The notes below the pieces were generated by a model. The model had not been told where the DNA came from, did not search any database, and worked only from the letters and a program-made list of their open reading frames with translations. From Xenorhabdus indica (GTDB taxonomy: Bacteria > Pseudomonadota > Gammaproteobacteria > Enterobacterales > Enterobacteriaceae): DNA of 64,000 nt. A program made the translations under genes and the position numbers. The DNA is taken from assembly GCF_014467235.1 (NCBI RefSeq), contig NZ_NKHP01000004.1, positions 78,351-142,350 of the forward strand, given 5' to 3'. Below, one piece after another: positions 27,540 through 39,996 of the stretch (position 1 is its first letter; each line of letters begins with the position of its first letter).

Positions 27540-28159
27540 AATAACTTCCTGTTTTGATTAAGTTTGAAAGTACTATTAATCGCGTCTAGCCTGTTTTGAA
27601 AAGCTATTGTTTTCCAAGAAAAAATGTGATTAAAGTCACTAAACAATAACGTTTACAGACAAACCATATTTATTGCTGTTAACTTTAACCATTCATTTTA
27701 CCAGCGATTATGGAATATTATATCAACGAAAAACAAGACAAGATACGCACTTTACTCAATAATTGACTAAGGATTCCTTTAATATCCATAATTTATAGTA
27801 CTATTTCATTGAACAATATTTTAAATACATTTGGTTCAGTTTTTATTTTCATTATCCCCCTTTATCACCTCTGATAATATATCGTATTTATTGATTATTT
27901 TCTGCATGCCACATTTGTATTTATCTTTTAGTTTTTTCTGTGACATTTTTGCTTTTATACAATATTTTTCAATGCCATCCTCTATTTCCTTTTTTAGGTC
28001 GTCGGGTTAATCTCTGTCCCATTCACCAGCTAAATGCTAACAAGTCTCCCTTATGAAAGCAGGTTACGTTAGACCCTTTAGCACTTCTCACGGAAACTTA
28101 AAAATTCAGCTTTTACGCTCAGATAACAATAGTATTTATTTCATTGACATAATTTCCAC
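27540..28159. other. Long AT-rich gap between hcp and mdtA
   Basis: About 620 bases with no credible gene on either strand. It holds the hcp promoter region on the left. I found no recognisable insertion sequence, although this much empty DNA beside an orphan hcp suggests past insertion and decay. Confidence 0.4.
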
Positions 28160-28177
28160 ATTTTCTCCATGATTGGC
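28160..28177 (+). promoter_or_regulatory. BaeR-binding box upstream of mdtA
   Basis: ATTTTCTCCATGATTGGC matches the BaeR box described for the E. coli mdtA promoter (TTTTTCTCCATDATTGGC, recalled from the literature) at 17 of 18 positions. It lies about 100 bases upstream of mdtA. Because baeSR is at the end of the same operon, this implies positive autoregulation of the whole cluster by envelope stress. Confidence 0.88.
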
Positions 28178-28278
28178 TATTTCTCTCCAAGTACACTAAT
28201 TAAATATATATTTACACTGATTTAGCATAAGATGCGTGTGACTGATTATCGGCACAATATGAAGAGAATATCGAATAT

Positions 28279-29508
28279 ATGAGCAATAAATGTCGTACCT
28301 ACTTTTTTGGGTTTGCTGTGTTAGCCGTTATTGCCGCGGCTGCTTTTTTTACATGGAACTATTTTAAAAAATCAGCCACATCGGGAGAAAAATCAGCACA
28401 AGTGTCAGCATTGCAGAAAAATTCGCACCTTATTCCTCCTCAACCCGTTCAAGTGGCTACTGTTAAAATAGAGTCTGTCCCCCATTATCTGGGAGGGTTA
28501 GGAACAGTTCAGGCTGCTGATACCGTAAATGTTACCAGCCTTGTGAATGGGCAATTAATTGCTCTGCATTTTAATGAAGGCCAACTTGTCAAAAAAGGCG
28601 ATTTACTGGCGGAAATTGATCCCCGTCCTTTTCAGGTCAGGCTAGCAAAAGCACAAGGGCAATATGTCAAAGATCAAGCGATACTGGCTGATGCTAAACA
28701 GAATTTAGCTCGTTATCAGCAATTGGCAAAAAACAAATTAATTACTCAACAAGATTTGGATAAGCAGTTTTCCTTAGTACGCCAGTATCAAGCCGCCCTA
28801 AAAACTGATCAGGCAGATATTGATGAACAGAAACTGCAATTAACCTATAGCCGCATTATTGCCCCTATTTCAGGTCGTGTCGGTCTGAAACGGATAGATG
28901 TTGGTAATTATGTCTCTTCCGGAGGAGAAAATCCGATTGTGGTCATCACACGTGTCAACCCTATCGATGTGGTGTTTTCCCTGCCTGAAAATGATCTCAG
29001 CACTATACTGAAGGCACAAAAGAGCAATAAAGAACTCGCTGTTATCGCCTGGGATCGCAATAACCAGTTACAACTGGCACAAGGCAAATTACTCAGTATT
29101 GACAACCAAATTGATGTTGCTACCGGCACCATCAAAATGAAAGCACAATTCAATAATCAGGATAATGCGTTGTTTCCAAATCAGTTTGTCAATATTCAGA
29201 TCAAAGTGAATACACTCAACAATGCCATTGTGATCCCAAGTGCTGCATTACAGATGAGTAGTGAAGGTTATTTTGTCTGGATGGTGGATAAAGATAATAA
29301 AGTCAGTAAACATAAGGTGACTATCGGATTGCAAAACACCGAATTAGTTGTTATTAACAACAGGTTGTCCGTCGGTGACCGGGTTGTTACAGATGGTACT
29401 GATCAGTTGACAGAAGGTGCTATTATCGAGATTGTTAAGCCCCTAAAACCAGAGTCAGATAACAGCAATAACTCTGATCAGTCAAACAGTAAAGTGGAGA
29501 ATACTTAA
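28279..29508 (+). CDS. mdtA: Membrane-fusion subunit of the MdtABC efflux pump
   Basis: MdtA is the periplasmic adaptor that joins the MdtB/MdtC RND transporter to TolC. The 409-residue product has an N-terminal membrane anchor ([18 protein letters not shown]), the split lipoyl domain ([20 protein letters not shown] and [20 protein letters not shown]), a helical hairpin between them and beta-barrel and membrane-proximal domains. The C-terminal tail is Asn/Ser-rich. Its stop overlaps the mdtB start as TAATG. It is the first gene of mdtABC-baeSR and follows a BaeR box. In E. coli this pump exports bile salts, novobiocin and similar compounds. Confidence 0.97.
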   Translation: MSNKCRTYFFGFAVLAVIAAAAFFTWNYFKKSATSGEKSAQVSALQKNSHLIPPQPVQVATVKIESVPHYLGGLGTVQAADTVNVTSLVNGQLIALHFNEGQLVKKGDLLAEIDPRPFQVRLAKAQGQYVKDQAILADAKQNLARYQQLAKNKLITQQDLDKQFSLVRQYQAALKTDQADIDEQKLQLTYSRIIAPISGRVGLKRIDVGNYVSSGGENPIVVITRVNPIDVVFSLPENDLSTILKAQKSNKELAVIAWDRNNQLQLAQGKLLSIDNQIDVATGTIKMKAQFNNQDNALFPNQFVNIQIKVNTLNNAIVIPSAALQMSSEGYFVWMVDKDNKVSKHKVTIGLQNTELVVINNRLSVGDRVVTDGTDQLTEGAIIEIVKPLKPESDNSNNSDQSNSKVENT

Positions 29509-32500
29509 TGCTTTCTGGTTCTCCAATAGCAGGGGGCGGCCCGTCCCGCTTGTTTATCTTGCGTCCGGTAGCAACCACACTGTTTATGATTGCAATATTG
29601 CTTTCTGGTATTATCGGCTACCGGATGCTACCAGTTTCTGCATTGCCACAAGTAGATTATCCTACTATTCAGGTTATTACGCTCTATCCCGGTGCTAACC
29701 CTGACGTAATGACTTCTGCTATAACAGCACCATTAGAACGCAGATTCGGGCAAATATCCGGTTTGAAGCAGATGGCATCGCAAAGTTCCGGGGGCGCTTC
29801 TGTTATTACACTGGTATTCCAGCTCTCCTTGCCATTGGATGTAGCGGAGCAGGATGTACAGGCCGCCATTAATTCAACCATTAATTTATTACCCGATGAC
29901 CTGCCCTATCCGCCAATTTACAGTAAGGTCAATCCGGCTGATCCGCCTATCTTAACACTGGCCGTAACGTCTGATTCCCTGCCGATGACAGAGGTTCAGG
30001 ATATGGTGGAAACTCGCGTTGCTCAACGCATTTCTCAAATCGGTGGTGTAGGTTTAGTCACTCTGGCTGGAGGACAGCGCCCTGCTGTGCGTGTGAAGTT
30101 AAATGCACAGGCTATCGCTGCACAAGGGTTAGATAGTCGTACCATCAGCAATGCAATTGTAAGTGCGAATGTAAATTCACCAAAAGGCAGTTTTGATGGC
30201 CCGACCCGTTCGATCACTTTGTCTGCCAATGATCAAATGAAGTCCATTGGCGAATACCGCAATTTAATTGTGGCCTATAAAAATGGGGCTCCGATCCGCC
30301 TGCGGGATGTTGCAACCATTGAACAAGGTGCAGAGAATACCAAACTGGGCGCTTGGGCAAATGAAAAACCCGCTATTGTTATTAATGTCCAACGTCAGCC
30401 GGGTGCTAATGTCATTGAAACGACTGATAATATTCGTTCCATGCTGCCAGAGTTGATCAGCAACCTGCCTAAGTCAGTGAATGTAGATGTTCTGACTGAC
30501 CGAACTGTCACAATCCGCTCTTCAGTTAAGGATGTGCAATTTGAGTTGTTGCTGGCAATTGCATTGGTTGTGATGGTGATTTACCTGTTTTTACGCAATA
30601 CAATTGCCACCCTGATCCCAAGCATTTCAGTGCCACTTTCCCTGATCGGCACATTTGCGGTGATGTACTTTTGTGGTTTTTCCGTCAATAACCTCACCTT
30701 GATGGCATTAACCATCGCAACAGGTTTTGTCGTTGATGATGCCATTGTGGTTATCGAAAATATTTCCCGCCATATTGAGCGGGGAGAAAAGCCGCTGGCT
30801 GCCGCATTGAAGGGAGCCGGTGAAATCGGTTTTACCATTATTTCACTGACTTTTTCTTTGATTGCCGTTCTGATCCCTCTGCTATTTATGGGAGATATTG
30901 TCGGTCGTTTATTCCGGGAGTTTGCAATTACACTAGCGGTGGCGATTTTAATTTCAGCCGTAGTTTCACTGACACTGACACCAATGATGTGCGCAAAAAT
31001 GCTGAAAGCAGAAACGGATGTTAAACATAATCGCTTTGAGCAAGCCTGTGAACGTTTCTTTGAGTGGATAATTGCGATATATGGCACATGGCTAAAACGT
31101 GTCCTGAACCATCCTTGGATAACACTCGGTGTTACACTCAGTACTCTGGCTTTAACTGCTCTGCTCTATATCGTGATCCCAAAAGGATTTTTCCCATTGC
31201 AGGATAATGGATTAATTCAGGGAACACTGGAAGCACCACAATCCATCTCTTTCAGCGCCATGGCAGACAAACAGCGTCAGGTAACTTCATTGTTACTAAA
31301 GGATCCGGCTGTGAAGAATGTAACTACGTTTATTGGTGTTGATGGTAGTAACTCAACATTGAATAATGGTCGTTTGCAAATTACGCTTAAATCTTTCGAT
31401 CAGCGTGACGATAGAATTGAAGAAATTATTCCCCGCCTGCAAGCTCAAGTGGCCAAAGTCCCCGATGTAACCTTGTATCTACAACCGACTCAAGATCTGA
31501 CAATTGATACTCAGGTTTCCCGTACCCAATATCAATTTACTTTACAGGCTACTTCTCTTGATGAACTCAGTGTCTGGGTTCCAAAATTACAGGAAGCACT
31601 AAAAAAGCGTCCTGAATTGGTTGATATCAGTAATGATTGGCAAAACAGGGGGTTAGTCGCTTATATTGATGTGAATCGCGATATGGCCAGTCGGCTAGGT
31701 ATTTCTATGGCTGATATTGATAACACACTGTATAGCGCTTTTGGCCAAAGGTTAATTTCGACCATTTACACACAGGCGAATCAATACCGCGTCGTGCTGG
31801 AGCAGGATACAACGCATTCACCCGGTCTTGATGCACTCAATGATGTCCGTCTTATTAGCGCTGATGGCAAGATAGTACCCCTAACCGCTATCGCTACAGT
31901 GAAACAACAATTAGGTTATTTATCCATCAATCATCTGCAACAATTTCCTGCTACCACTTTTTCATTCAATGTTGCACCAAATACTTCTCTGGAAGCAGCA
32001 GTTAATGCAGTAAAGGAAACAGAACGCGCAATTAATATACCAAACGATATCAACACACAGTTTCAGGGAGCAACATTGGCATTCCAGAATGCACTGAGTA
32101 GTACCTTATTGCTGATATTGGCTGCTGTCGTTGCGATGTACATTGTGCTTGGCATACTGTATGAAAGCTTTATTCATCCGGTAACTATCCTGTCAACACT
32201 CCCCACTGCTGGCGTCGGAGCATTATTGGCTTTAATACTAGGTGGCTATGAACTGGATGTTATTGCCATCATTGGGATTATTTTGCTGATTGGTATTGTG
32301 AAGAAGAACGCCATCATGATGATTGATTTTGCCTTAGTAGCAGAACGGGAAAACGGAATGTCACCCTATGATGCCATTTTTCAAGCCTGCCTCTTGCGTT
32401 TCAGGCCAATATTAATGACAACGATGGCTGCACTATTGGGAGCATTACCATTAATGCTCAGCAACGGAATTGGAGCTGAACTGCGCCGTCCTTTGGGGGT

Positions 32501-32690
32501 TAGTATGGTAGGCGGATTGATTATGAGCCAGATCCTGACCTTGTTTACAACACCTGTTATTTATCTGCTATTTGATCGGCTAGGGCACTATTACAAGAAT
32601 AAATACAAGTATAAGAGTAATCCTAAGCAACAGAATGATGATCAAACAAAATTAGCGCATTCTTCTACTGACCATCAGGAGCCGCTGTGA
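29508..32690 (+). CDS. mdtB: RND multidrug efflux transporter subunit MdtB
   Basis: This 1060-residue inner-membrane proton antiporter forms a heterotrimer with MdtC. It has 12 membrane segments with two large periplasmic loops; the first segment follows [22 protein letters not shown]. The proton-relay motif in segment 4, [17 protein letters not shown], has the paired Asp residues. The C-terminal half repeats the fold ([15 protein letters not shown]). An extra Lys/Asn/Gln-rich tail follows the last segment. It overlaps mdtA by one base and mdtC by four (GTGA), indicating translational coupling. Confidence 0.97.
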   Translation: MLSGSPIAGGGPSRLFILRPVATTLFMIAILLSGIIGYRMLPVSALPQVDYPTIQVITLYPGANPDVMTSAITAPLERRFGQISGLKQMASQSSGGASVITLVFQLSLPLDVAEQDVQAAINSTINLLPDDLPYPPIYSKVNPADPPILTLAVTSDSLPMTEVQDMVETRVAQRISQIGGVGLVTLAGGQRPAVRVKLNAQAIAAQGLDSRTISNAIVSANVNSPKGSFDGPTRSITLSANDQMKSIGEYRNLIVAYKNGAPIRLRDVATIEQGAENTKLGAWANEKPAIVINVQRQPGANVIETTDNIRSMLPELISNLPKSVNVDVLTDRTVTIRSSVKDVQFELLLAIALVVMVIYLFLRNTIATLIPSISVPLSLIGTFAVMYFCGFSVNNLTLMALTIATGFVVDDAIVVIENISRHIERGEKPLAAALKGAGEIGFTIISLTFSLIAVLIPLLFMGDIVGRLFREFAITLAVAILISAVVSLTLTPMMCAKMLKAETDVKHNRFEQACERFFEWIIAIYGTWLKRVLNHPWITLGVTLSTLALTALLYIVIPKGFFPLQDNGLIQGTLEAPQSISFSAMADKQRQVTSLLLKDPAVKNVTTFIGVDGSNSTLNNGRLQITLKSFDQRDDRIEEIIPRLQAQVAKVPDVTLYLQPTQDLTIDTQVSRTQYQFTLQATSLDELSVWVPKLQEALKKRPELVDISNDWQNRGLVAYIDVNRDMASRLGISMADIDNTLYSAFGQRLISTIYTQANQYRVVLEQDTTHSPGLDALNDVRLISADGKIVPLTAIATVKQQLGYLSINHLQQFPATTFSFNVAPNTSLEAAVNAVKETERAINIPNDINTQFQGATLAFQNALSSTLLLILAAVVAMYIVLGILYESFIHPVTILSTLPTAGVGALLALILGGYELDVIAIIGIILLIGIVKKNAIMMIDFALVAERENGMSPYDAIFQACLLRFRPILMTTMAALLGALPLMLSNGIGAELRRPLGVSMVGGLIMSQILTLFTTPVIYLLFDRLGHYYKNKYKYKSNPKQQNDDQTKLAHSSTDHQEPL

Positions 32691-35600
32691 AATTTTTCGC
32701 CTTATTTATCCAGCGGCCTGTCGCAACCACACTATTAAGCGTAGCCATTACGCTATTTGGTGCTGTTAGCTTCACCCTGTTGCCAGTATCACCATTACCG
32801 CAAGTTGATTTTCCAGTGATTACAGTTTCTGCTTCAATGCCCGGAGCATCACCGGAAACGATGGCTTCTTCCGTCACCACCCCATTAGAACGTTCACTCG
32901 GCAGAATTGCGGGTATTAAAGAGATGAATTCCAGCAGTTCATTAGGTTCCAGTGATATTTCTCTGGAATTTGAACTGAGCCGGGATATTAATGGGGCAGC
33001 ACGGGATGTACAGGCAGCTATCAATGCAGCGGAAAGCCTGTTACCTTCGGGGATGCCAAGCCGCCCAACCTACCATAAGGCAAATCTTGCTTCTGCCCCA
33101 ATCATGATTCTGACTTTGACATCAGATAGTTATGGTGAAGGGCAATTGTATGATATCGCCTCAACACATCTTGCCCAAAAGATTTCACAAATAGAAGGTG
33201 TCAGCCAAGTTAGAGTTGCAGGTAGTTCACTACCCGCAATACGGGTCGAACTGAATCCCAATGCCTTATTCAATCAGGGTGTGTCTCTTGATAATATTCG
33301 CGAAACTATCAACAAGGCGAATGTCAGACGCCCAACAGGGCACGTTGATACAGATAAACAAAGCTGGCAAATACAAACCAACGATGAAATCAAGCAAGCG
33401 GACAATTATGCTTCCATTATTGTGCACTACCGTAATGGCTCACCCGTTCGTTTAAAAGATGTCGCAACGGTCAAAGATTCAGTCGAAGATACCCGGGCAG
33501 CGGGAATGTCCGGCAATGGCCCCGCTATTGCGCTGATTATCCGGCGGGAATCAAGTGCAAATATCATTGAAACCATCAAGAAAATTCGTGCTGAACTCCC
33601 GGCCCTGCGAGCATCAATACCCGCTAATATTCAGCTAAATGTTGTACAGGATCGCTCTCCCCCTATTCGGGCATCCCTGCATGAAGTGGAACGGGCACTT
33701 GCCGTTGCCGTCGCTCTGGTGATCCTGGTTGTTTTTCTATTCCTACGTTCAGGACGTGCCACTCTTATCCCGGCAATTGCAGTTCCGGTATCATTGATTG
33801 GTACGTTTACGGCTATGTACTTATGTGGTTTCAGCCTGAATAACCTCTCATTGATGGCACTGACCATTGCTACGGGTTTCGTCGTCGATGATGCCATTGT
33901 GGTACTGGAAAATATTTCCCGTCATCTGGAAGCCGGGTTGAAACCAGCACAAGCCGCTCTTAAGGGAGTAAGAGAAGTCGGTTTTACTGTTCTTGCTATG
34001 AGCCTTTCACTCGTTGCTGTCTTTATACCCCTTATACTGATAGATGAGTTACTTGGCAGACTATTCCTTGATTTTGCTGTTACGCTCGCAACCGCGATAG
34101 GTATTTCACTGCTGGTTTCCCTGACTTTAACGCCGATGATGTGCGCTCATTTATTGAAATCTTCACCGGAAAAATCACTAAAAAGAACCCGCGGTTTCGG
34201 CAAAGTTTTACTGAGACTTCAGCAATACTATGGACGCTCATTAAAATGGATACTTAACCATACTCGTTGGGTTTTATTAACACTGGTTGGGATTATTGCG
34301 TTGAATGTCTGGCTTTATATCAGTATTCCAAAAACCTTTTTCCCCAGACAAGATACAGGCCAATTAATAGGCTTTGTTGTTGCTGATCAAAGCATTTCAT
34401 TTCAGGCCATGCGTAAAAAAATGGAATATTTCATAGGGGTTATCAATGCAGACCCAACTGTTGAAAATATTACAGGATTTACAGGTGGAAGCAGCATCAA
34501 TGTTGGTTTTATATTTATGGGCTTAAAACCATTGAGTGAACGAACAGAGAATATCGAACAAGTCATAACCCGTTTAAGGAAAAAATTATCCCGCGAGCCG
34601 GGTGCAGAACTTTATTTGATACCTATTCAGGATCTCAGCTCTGGCGGAGGCGGAGGTAACGCCAGATCTATTTATCAATTTACTTTGCTGTCAGATGATT
34701 TTTCTGAACTTCGCAAATGGACACCTATTATCCAAAAGGCCCTGAAGAAAGTACCGCAATTGACAGGAATAAATTCGGACGATGACAGTAAAGGTTCCGA
34801 ACTCACCATCACCTATGATCGTGATCTGATGGCTCGCCTCGGCATTAGTGTCGCTCAAGCTAATAGTTTGCTCGGCAACGCTTTTGGACAACAACCGATT
34901 TCAACCATTTATCAACCAATGAACCAATACAAAGTAGTGATGGAAGTCGCACCTGAATATAATCAGGATGCCAGCTCTTTAGAGAAAATTTTTGTTATCA
35001 ATAAAGAAGGAAAACGTATCCCACTCTCTTATTTTGCAAGCTGGCGACCAACCAATGCCCCATTAGATGTTTATCACCAAGGGCTTTCAGCCGCTTCTAT
35101 GATCTCCTTCGACATCGCGGAAGGTTATACGATGTCTGATGCAACCAGAGTAATAGAACGCACAATGACAGAACTCGGTGTTCCATCGACAGTACGTCTT
35201 TCTTTTACTGGTACAGTGCAAAAATTTGAAGAAAGTCAGCGTTCTCAGTTATTGGTGATCCTTGCGGCGATTATTACTGTTTATCTGGTGCTAGGCGTAC
35301 TTTATGAAAGCTATATTCATCCTCTGACCATTCTTTCCACGCTGCCTTCTGCGGGAGTCGGAGCCTTGCTGGCATTGGTGCTCTTCAATACTCCTTTTAG
35401 TCTGATCGCCATGATTGGGATTATGCTGCTGATTGGCATTGTGAAGAAAAATGCCATTATTATGGTGGATTTTGCTCTTGAAGCTCAGCGAAATGGTCGG
35501 TTAAGTGCCCAAGAAGCAATATTTCAGGCCAGTTTGTTAAGGTTCCGGCCGATCATGATGACTACACTTTCAGCCTTATTCGGGGCTCTGCCTTTGGTAC

Positions 35601-35782
35601 TGAGTAACGGTGATGGTGCTGAATTACGCCATCCTCTGGGAATTACCATTGTTGGTGGTCTGGTAATGAGCCAGCTTCTTACGTTATATACCACACCTGT
35701 CGTCTATCTGTTTTTTGACCAACTACGTGAAAAATGGCGCCAACACAGAGCAGCAAAATTTCAGAGAATAAAGCCATCGTGA
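32687..35782 (+). CDS. mdtC: RND multidrug efflux transporter subunit MdtC
   Basis: This is the partner of MdtB, 1031 residues, starting at the GTG of a GTGA overlap with the mdtB stop. It begins with the same pattern ([20 protein letters not shown]), carries the [17 protein letters not shown] relay motif in segment 4 and [18 protein letters not shown] in the second half, and a Gly-rich loop ([11 protein letters not shown]) in the second periplasmic domain. E. coli data show that drug transport needs both subunits. The gene ends in a second GTGA overlap, with baeS directly downstream. The MFS gene mdtD, which in E. coli lies between mdtC and baeS, is absent. Confidence 0.97.
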   Translation: MKFFALFIQRPVATTLLSVAITLFGAVSFTLLPVSPLPQVDFPVITVSASMPGASPETMASSVTTPLERSLGRIAGIKEMNSSSSLGSSDISLEFELSRDINGAARDVQAAINAAESLLPSGMPSRPTYHKANLASAPIMILTLTSDSYGEGQLYDIASTHLAQKISQIEGVSQVRVAGSSLPAIRVELNPNALFNQGVSLDNIRETINKANVRRPTGHVDTDKQSWQIQTNDEIKQADNYASIIVHYRNGSPVRLKDVATVKDSVEDTRAAGMSGNGPAIALIIRRESSANIIETIKKIRAELPALRASIPANIQLNVVQDRSPPIRASLHEVERALAVAVALVILVVFLFLRSGRATLIPAIAVPVSLIGTFTAMYLCGFSLNNLSLMALTIATGFVVDDAIVVLENISRHLEAGLKPAQAALKGVREVGFTVLAMSLSLVAVFIPLILIDELLGRLFLDFAVTLATAIGISLLVSLTLTPMMCAHLLKSSPEKSLKRTRGFGKVLLRLQQYYGRSLKWILNHTRWVLLTLVGIIALNVWLYISIPKTFFPRQDTGQLIGFVVADQSISFQAMRKKMEYFIGVINADPTVENITGFTGGSSINVGFIFMGLKPLSERTENIEQVITRLRKKLSREPGAELYLIPIQDLSSGGGGGNARSIYQFTLLSDDFSELRKWTPIIQKALKKVPQLTGINSDDDSKGSELTITYDRDLMARLGISVAQANSLLGNAFGQQPISTIYQPMNQYKVVMEVAPEYNQDASSLEKIFVINKEGKRIPLSYFASWRPTNAPLDVYHQGLSAASMISFDIAEGYTMSDATRVIERTMTELGVPSTVRLSFTGTVQKFEESQRSQLLVILAAIITVYLVLGVLYESYIHPLTILSTLPSAGVGALLALVLFNTPFSLIAMIGIMLLIGIVKKNAIIMVDFALEAQRNGRLSAQEAIFQASLLRFRPIMMTTLSALFGALPLVLSNGDGAELRHPLGITIVGGLVMSQLLTLYTTPVVYLFFDQLREKWRQHRAAKFQRIKPS

Positions 35783-37197
35783 AATTCAGGATGAAAACAG
35801 GGATAGGGATCAGCGGAAAATTATTTCTGGCAATTTTTGCTACCTGTATGCTGGTACTAGTAACAATGCACTGGGGGATTCGCCTCAGTTTCCAACATGG
35901 ATTCATTGGTTATATCAAACAAAATAGCCAAATGCGGGCCAACATGCTGGCAGAAGCATTGACAGAACAGTACCAGCAATACGGTAATTGGGATTTCCTG
36001 ACCAAAAATGATCGCGTTATTTTTCAGATTATCCGTGATATTGAACAGAGCAGTAACAACCACCAGAAGTTATCCCCCCACAATTGGCGTACTCAGTTCT
36101 GGGTTGTTGATCGCCATATGAATCGTTTAGTGGGCCATGCGGATAATATGTCTGAAGAAACCTATCGCAAGCCTGTGATTTATCAAAATGACGTTGTTGG
36201 TTGGGTAATTGTCAGTGCTTCTGACAAAATTACCCGTCAAGCTGATATCAGTTTCGCCAGCCAACAACAAGTGACCAGTTGGATTATCGCCGGCTTTTCC
36301 ACTCTGTTGGCCTTGATAGCAACTTTTTTCTTATCCCGTGGATTTCTGAAACCGGTTAAACGACTGGTAGAAGGAACACATAAACTGGCTTCCGGTGATT
36401 TTAGTATCCGTGTAGCAGTATCCAGCAAAGATGAGATTGGTCAACTGGCATCAGATTTTAATCTTCTGGCTTGTACATTAGAAAAAAATGAACAGATGCG
36501 TCAGGATCACATGGCAGATATCTCCCACGAATTACGTACTCCACTCTCTATTTTGCGCGGTGAGCTGGAAGCTTTGCAAGATGGTGTTCGACAACCGACA
36601 CAAGCAACTATCCATTCTTTACTGACCGAAGTTACTATCCTGACAAAACTAGTGGATGATTTGCATTTGTTATCCCTATCAGATCGGGGCTCTCTGGCTT
36701 ACCGGAAAGAACTAATAAATGTCGATGAACTACTGAAAATAGCTGTGGCTGCTTATCAGGGGCGTTTTGCTGATAAACAGATTACTCTGGAACTACATTT
36801 ACCAGAAGACACCCTATTATTTGCCGATCCCAAGCGATTAACACAGTTATTTCAGAATTTACTGGAAAATAGCTTACGTTATACCGCTGATTACGGAAAA
36901 GTCGTTATTTGCGGATATATAGATCAGCAAAAATGGGGGCTGAACTGGCAGGATAGCGCTCCCGGCTTGACTGCTGAGCAATGCCAACGTATTTTTGAAC
37001 GCTTCTATCGCTGCGAATCTTCCCGCAACCGTGCCAGCGGTGGTTCGGGTTTAGGTCTGGCGATCTGTTATAATATCATTGAAGCACACAATGGTCTTAT
37101 CCAGGCAGAAATATCACCTTTAGGTGGTCTTAGAATTCACGTAGAATTACCTCTGGCCAAATTTTCTGAACATAAGACGCTGAATATAAGACACTGA
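35779..37197 (+). CDS. baeS: Envelope-stress sensor histidine kinase BaeS
   Basis: BaeS senses envelope damage, indole, tannins and metals and phosphorylates BaeR. The 472-residue protein starts at a GTG overlapping the mdtC stop (GTGA); the N-terminus [20 protein letters not shown] then aligns with E. coli [17 protein letters not shown]. An in-frame ATG 15 codons earlier lies inside mdtC and is rejected. Two membrane segments bracket a periplasmic domain of about 130 residues. A HAMP domain follows ([18 protein letters not shown]), then the phosphoacceptor [13 protein letters not shown] with His250 and the ATPase boxes ([24 protein letters not shown]). Confidence 0.96.
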   Translation: MKFRMKTGIGISGKLFLAIFATCMLVLVTMHWGIRLSFQHGFIGYIKQNSQMRANMLAEALTEQYQQYGNWDFLTKNDRVIFQIIRDIEQSSNNHQKLSPHNWRTQFWVVDRHMNRLVGHADNMSEETYRKPVIYQNDVVGWVIVSASDKITRQADISFASQQQVTSWIIAGFSTLLALIATFFLSRGFLKPVKRLVEGTHKLASGDFSIRVAVSSKDEIGQLASDFNLLACTLEKNEQMRQDHMADISHELRTPLSILRGELEALQDGVRQPTQATIHSLLTEVTILTKLVDDLHLLSLSDRGSLAYRKELINVDELLKIAVAAYQGRFADKQITLELHLPEDTLLFADPKRLTQLFQNLLENSLRYTADYGKVVICGYIDQQKWGLNWQDSAPGLTAEQCQRIFERFYRCESSRNRASGGSGLGLAICYNIIEAHNGLIQAEISPLGGLRIHVELPLAKFSEHKTLNIRH

Positions 37198-37208
37198 ATA
37201 TAAGAATA

Positions 37209-37907
37209 ATGAGTCCACAATATACCGTTCTGATCGTGGAAGATGAACCCAAACTGGGACAATTACTTGTCGATTATCTACAAACTGCAAATTATCAAAC
37301 ACAATGGTTGGTACGTGGTGATGAAGTGATTGCTCATGTCCAGCAACACCAACCCGATATTATCCTGCTCGATCTTATGCTGCCTGGGCTTGATGGTTTG
37401 TCAATCTGTAGGGAAATCCGCAAATTTTCTGATATTCCCATTATTATGATGACAGCCAAAACAGAGGAGATTGACCGCTTGTTAGGGCTGGAAATCGGTG
37501 CGGATGATTATGTTTGTAAGCCTTATAGCCCACGAGAAATAGTTGCCAGAGTGAAAACGATTTTACGTCGCTGTTATCGCCCACAAGATATCATTAGCGA
37601 ACAAGGGGCTCTGACAATTGATGAAAATCATTTTCAAGCTCGCTATCTTGAACGGGTTCTGGATCTGACACCAGTTGAATTCCGGTTACTTAAGATAATA
37701 TCCAGCCAGCCTGGGCGGGTCTTTTCCCGTGATCAACTACTGAATAATCTCTATAACGATCATCGTATCGTTAATGATCGCACTATCGATAGCCATATCA
37801 AAAACTTACGTAGAAAATTAGAACAATTAGATGAAGATAAATCTTTTATTCGCTCGATTTATGGCTTGGGATACCGATGGGAAGCCGAAATTTGCCGTCT
37901 GATGTGA
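37209..37907 (+). CDS. baeR: Envelope-stress response regulator BaeR
   Basis: This 232-residue OmpR-class regulator has a receiver domain with the acidic pocket VEDEPK, phosphoacceptor Asp55 in ILLDLMLPG, the switch Thr in MMTAK and Lys in VCKPYSPRE, followed by a winged-helix DNA-binding domain ([39 protein letters not shown]). It ends the mdtABC-baeSR operon, 11 bases after baeS. The BaeR box ahead of mdtA makes the cluster self-activating. In E. coli BaeR also controls spy and acrD. Confidence 0.97.
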   Translation: MSPQYTVLIVEDEPKLGQLLVDYLQTANYQTQWLVRGDEVIAHVQQHQPDIILLDLMLPGLDGLSICREIRKFSDIPIIMMTAKTEEIDRLLGLEIGADDYVCKPYSPREIVARVKTILRRCYRPQDIISEQGALTIDENHFQARYLERVLDLTPVEFRLLKIISSQPGRVFSRDQLLNNLYNDHRIVNDRTIDSHIKNLRRKLEQLDEDKSFIRSIYGLGYRWEAEICRLM

Positions 37908-37989
37908 CCCTAATTTTTGTTAAAAAATTCACCTGAATAAATTTCAAGCTAAACTTAAGCTGATAATTACCCAATCAGGAGAATTTCTT

Positions 37990-38334
37990 ATGGCTACCGG
38001 GCATTATGATCTTAAGAAAGCAAAGAACGGGCAATTTTATTTCAATCTGGTAGCAGCAAACGGTGACATTATTCTCAGCAGTGAAATGTACACCACCAAA
38101 GCGGCTGCTAATAAAGGAATCTACTCGGTACAGGTCAACTCTCCGGACAAAACTCGTCATGAAGTAAGAAAGAATAAGTCTGGCAAAAGCTATTTTGTCT
38201 TAAAGGCAAGAAATCACCAGGTTATTGGTATCAGTGAATATTATGGGAATGAAATCGCGATGAAGAAAGGTATACAGTCTGTCATGAAGATCGGAACAAC
38301 AGATAAAGTACGGGATTTGACTAAACGTAATTAA
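37990..38334 (+). CDS. yegP: DUF1508 tandem-repeat protein YegP
   Basis: This 114-residue protein consists of two copies of the DUF1508 module, each about 50 residues with the pattern K-x-G-x-[FY]-F-x-L-x-A-x-N, seen at residues 12-25 (GQFYFNLVAANG) and 64-77 (KSYFVLKARNHQ). Each module is a small beta-beta-alpha unit. Function is unknown; it is kept next to baeR in enterobacteria and the genes may share envelope-stress expression. A candidate ribosome binding site (AGGAG) precedes the ATG. Confidence 0.92.
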   Translation: MATGHYDLKKAKNGQFYFNLVAANGDIILSSEMYTTKAAANKGIYSVQVNSPDKTRHEVRKNKSGKSYFVLKARNHQVIGISEYYGNEIAMKKGIQSVMKIGTTDKVRDLTKRN

Positions 38335-38341
38335 TTAACTG

Positions 38342-38358
38342 TGCCGTATTAACGGCGC
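38342..38358 (+). terminator. Weak stem-loop after yegP
   Basis: Just after the yegP stop, TGCCGT and ACGGCG can pair around ATTA (one G-U pair), followed by GTTTCTGGCTCTTTT. It could be a weak terminator before trhP. Confidence 0.35.
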
Positions 38359-38521
38359 GTTTCTGGCTCTTTTCCCATTTCTATTTCCCCCTATTTTCCA
38401 CAATAAATTTGTGTCATCAGCGGAATAAGCGCTAAAATCCTTCTCCTTTAACCTTACCCTTAGTAATGATAAACAGATAGGGTAAGGTCTGATTTGAACT
38501 CAGACTGAGAACGTTAATAAT

Positions 38522-39913
38522 ATGTTTATTCCAGAACTACTTTCTCCCGCCGGCTCCTTGAAAAACATGCGCTATGCCTTTGCCTATGGCGCGGACGCCA
38601 TTTATGCCGGCCAGCCCCGGTACAGCCTTCGTGTTCGTAACAACGAATTTAATCATGAAACACTGGCTCAAGGAATTAAAGAAGCGCATGCATTGGGCAA
38701 GCGTTTTTATGTCGTAGTGAATATCGCACCGCATAATGCAAAACTAAAAACCTTTATTCACGACTTAAAACCTGTGATTGAGATGGGGCCTGATGCATTG
38801 ATTATGTCCGATCCGGGCTTAATTATGATGGTACGTGAAGCCTTTCCTGAGATGGATATTCACCTTTCTGTACAAGCGAATGCCGTTAACTGGGCGACAG
38901 TTAAGTTCTGGAAACAAATGGGATTAACACGAGTCATTCTCTCCCGTGAGCTTTCACTGGAAGAAATTGCCGAAGTCCGTCAGCAGGTCCCTGAAATGGA
39001 GCTTGAAGTTTTTGTTCATGGCGCACTCTGTATGGCCTATTCTGGACGCTGCCTGTTATCAGGCTATATCAACAAACGTGACCCCAATCAAGGCACCTGC
39101 ACCAACGCCTGCCGCTGGGAATATAATGTGCAGGAAGGAAAAGAAGATGAAGTCGGAAATATCGTCCATATTCACGATCCCATCCCAGTCAAAAATATTG
39201 CGGTTAAAAATGTGGAGCCAACTCTGGGAGAAGGTGCCCCGACAGACAAAGTATTTATGATCGAAGAAGCCAAGCGTCCCGGTGAGTATATGAGTGCATT
39301 TGAAGATGAACATGGCACCTATATTATGAACTCTAAGGATTTACGCGCAATTGAGCATGTAGAACGACTGACCAAAATGGGCGTTCATTCATTGAAAATA
39401 GAAGGCCGCACAAAATCTTTCTACTATTGTGCCCGTACTGCTCAGGTATATCGCCGTGCCATTGATGATGCAGTGGCTAACAAACCTTTCGATCCTACAT
39501 TAATGAGTACACTGGAAGGTTTGGCGCATCGAGGTTATACAGAAGGCTTTCTGCGCCGTCATACTCACGATGCTTACCAGACTTATGAATATGGTTATTC
39601 AGTATCGGACACACAGCAATTTGTCGGAGAATTTACCGGCAACCGGGTCAATGGCCTGGCAGAGGTGGCAGTAAAAAACAAATTCCTCGTTGGTGACAGC
39701 CTTGAAGTTATGACCCCTGCGGGCAATATCAACTTTATATTAACATCAATGACAAATAAAAAAGGCCAGTCCATCGAAGTCGCGCCGGGAGATGGTCACA
39801 TCGTTTATCTGTCTGTTCCGGTAGAAATTGAACTGAATTTTGCTCTGTTGATCCGCAATCTCAAAGGAAGTAATACCAGAGCACCGCATGTTAAAATGGA
39901 TCCTTTAAAATAA
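38522..39913 (+). CDS. trhP: tRNA 5-hydroxyuridine modification protein TrhP (YegQ), U32 family
   Basis: TrhP takes part in prephenate-dependent hydroxylation of U34 in certain tRNAs, the first step to cmo5U. The 463-residue protein belongs to peptidase family U32, now known as RNA-modification factors. It starts FIPELLSPAGSLKNMRYAFAYGADAIYAG and contains the Cys-rich segment GALCMAYSGRCLLSGY and GTCTNACRW that should bind an Fe-S cluster, and the signature IEGRTKSFYYCARTAQVYR. Length is close to E. coli YegQ. It lies between yegP and the sRNA gene cyaR, as in E. coli. Confidence 0.96.
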   Translation: MFIPELLSPAGSLKNMRYAFAYGADAIYAGQPRYSLRVRNNEFNHETLAQGIKEAHALGKRFYVVVNIAPHNAKLKTFIHDLKPVIEMGPDALIMSDPGLIMMVREAFPEMDIHLSVQANAVNWATVKFWKQMGLTRVILSRELSLEEIAEVRQQVPEMELEVFVHGALCMAYSGRCLLSGYINKRDPNQGTCTNACRWEYNVQEGKEDEVGNIVHIHDPIPVKNIAVKNVEPTLGEGAPTDKVFMIEEAKRPGEYMSAFEDEHGTYIMNSKDLRAIEHVERLTKMGVHSLKIEGRTKSFYYCARTAQVYRRAIDDAVANKPFDPTLMSTLEGLAHRGYTEGFLRRHTHDAYQTYEYGYSVSDTQQFVGEFTGNRVNGLAEVAVKNKFLVGDSLEVMTPAGNINFILTSMTNKKGQSIEVAPGDGHIVYLSVPVEIELNFALLIRNLKGSNTRAPHVKMDPLK

Positions 39914-39948
39914 TCTGGCATGGATTTTAAAGAAATAGTTCCATTTTT

Positions 39949-39964
39949 TTAGAAACAGATCACA
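39949..39964 (+). promoter_or_regulatory. CRP site of the cyaR promoter
   Basis: TTAGA-N6-TCACA matches the CRP consensus TGTGA-N6-TCACA, with a perfect right half. Its centre lies about 41 bases before the inferred CyaR start, the classical class II position, and TATTAT at 39986-39991 fits as -10 element. E. coli cyaR is CRP-cAMP activated. Confidence 0.75.
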
Positions 39965-39996
39965 TCAATACTATTTTATTTCTCGTATTATCAGTT

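Noticed and set aside
30581-31087. Minus-strand frame of 168 codons inside mdtB
   Set aside because: Mirror of a conserved membrane-protein coding region; mdtB is intact and clearly the real gene.
35734-35734. ATG at 35734 as the baeS start
   Set aside because: It lies deep in mdtC; the GTG at 35779 in a GTGA overlap aligns with the E. coli N-terminus.
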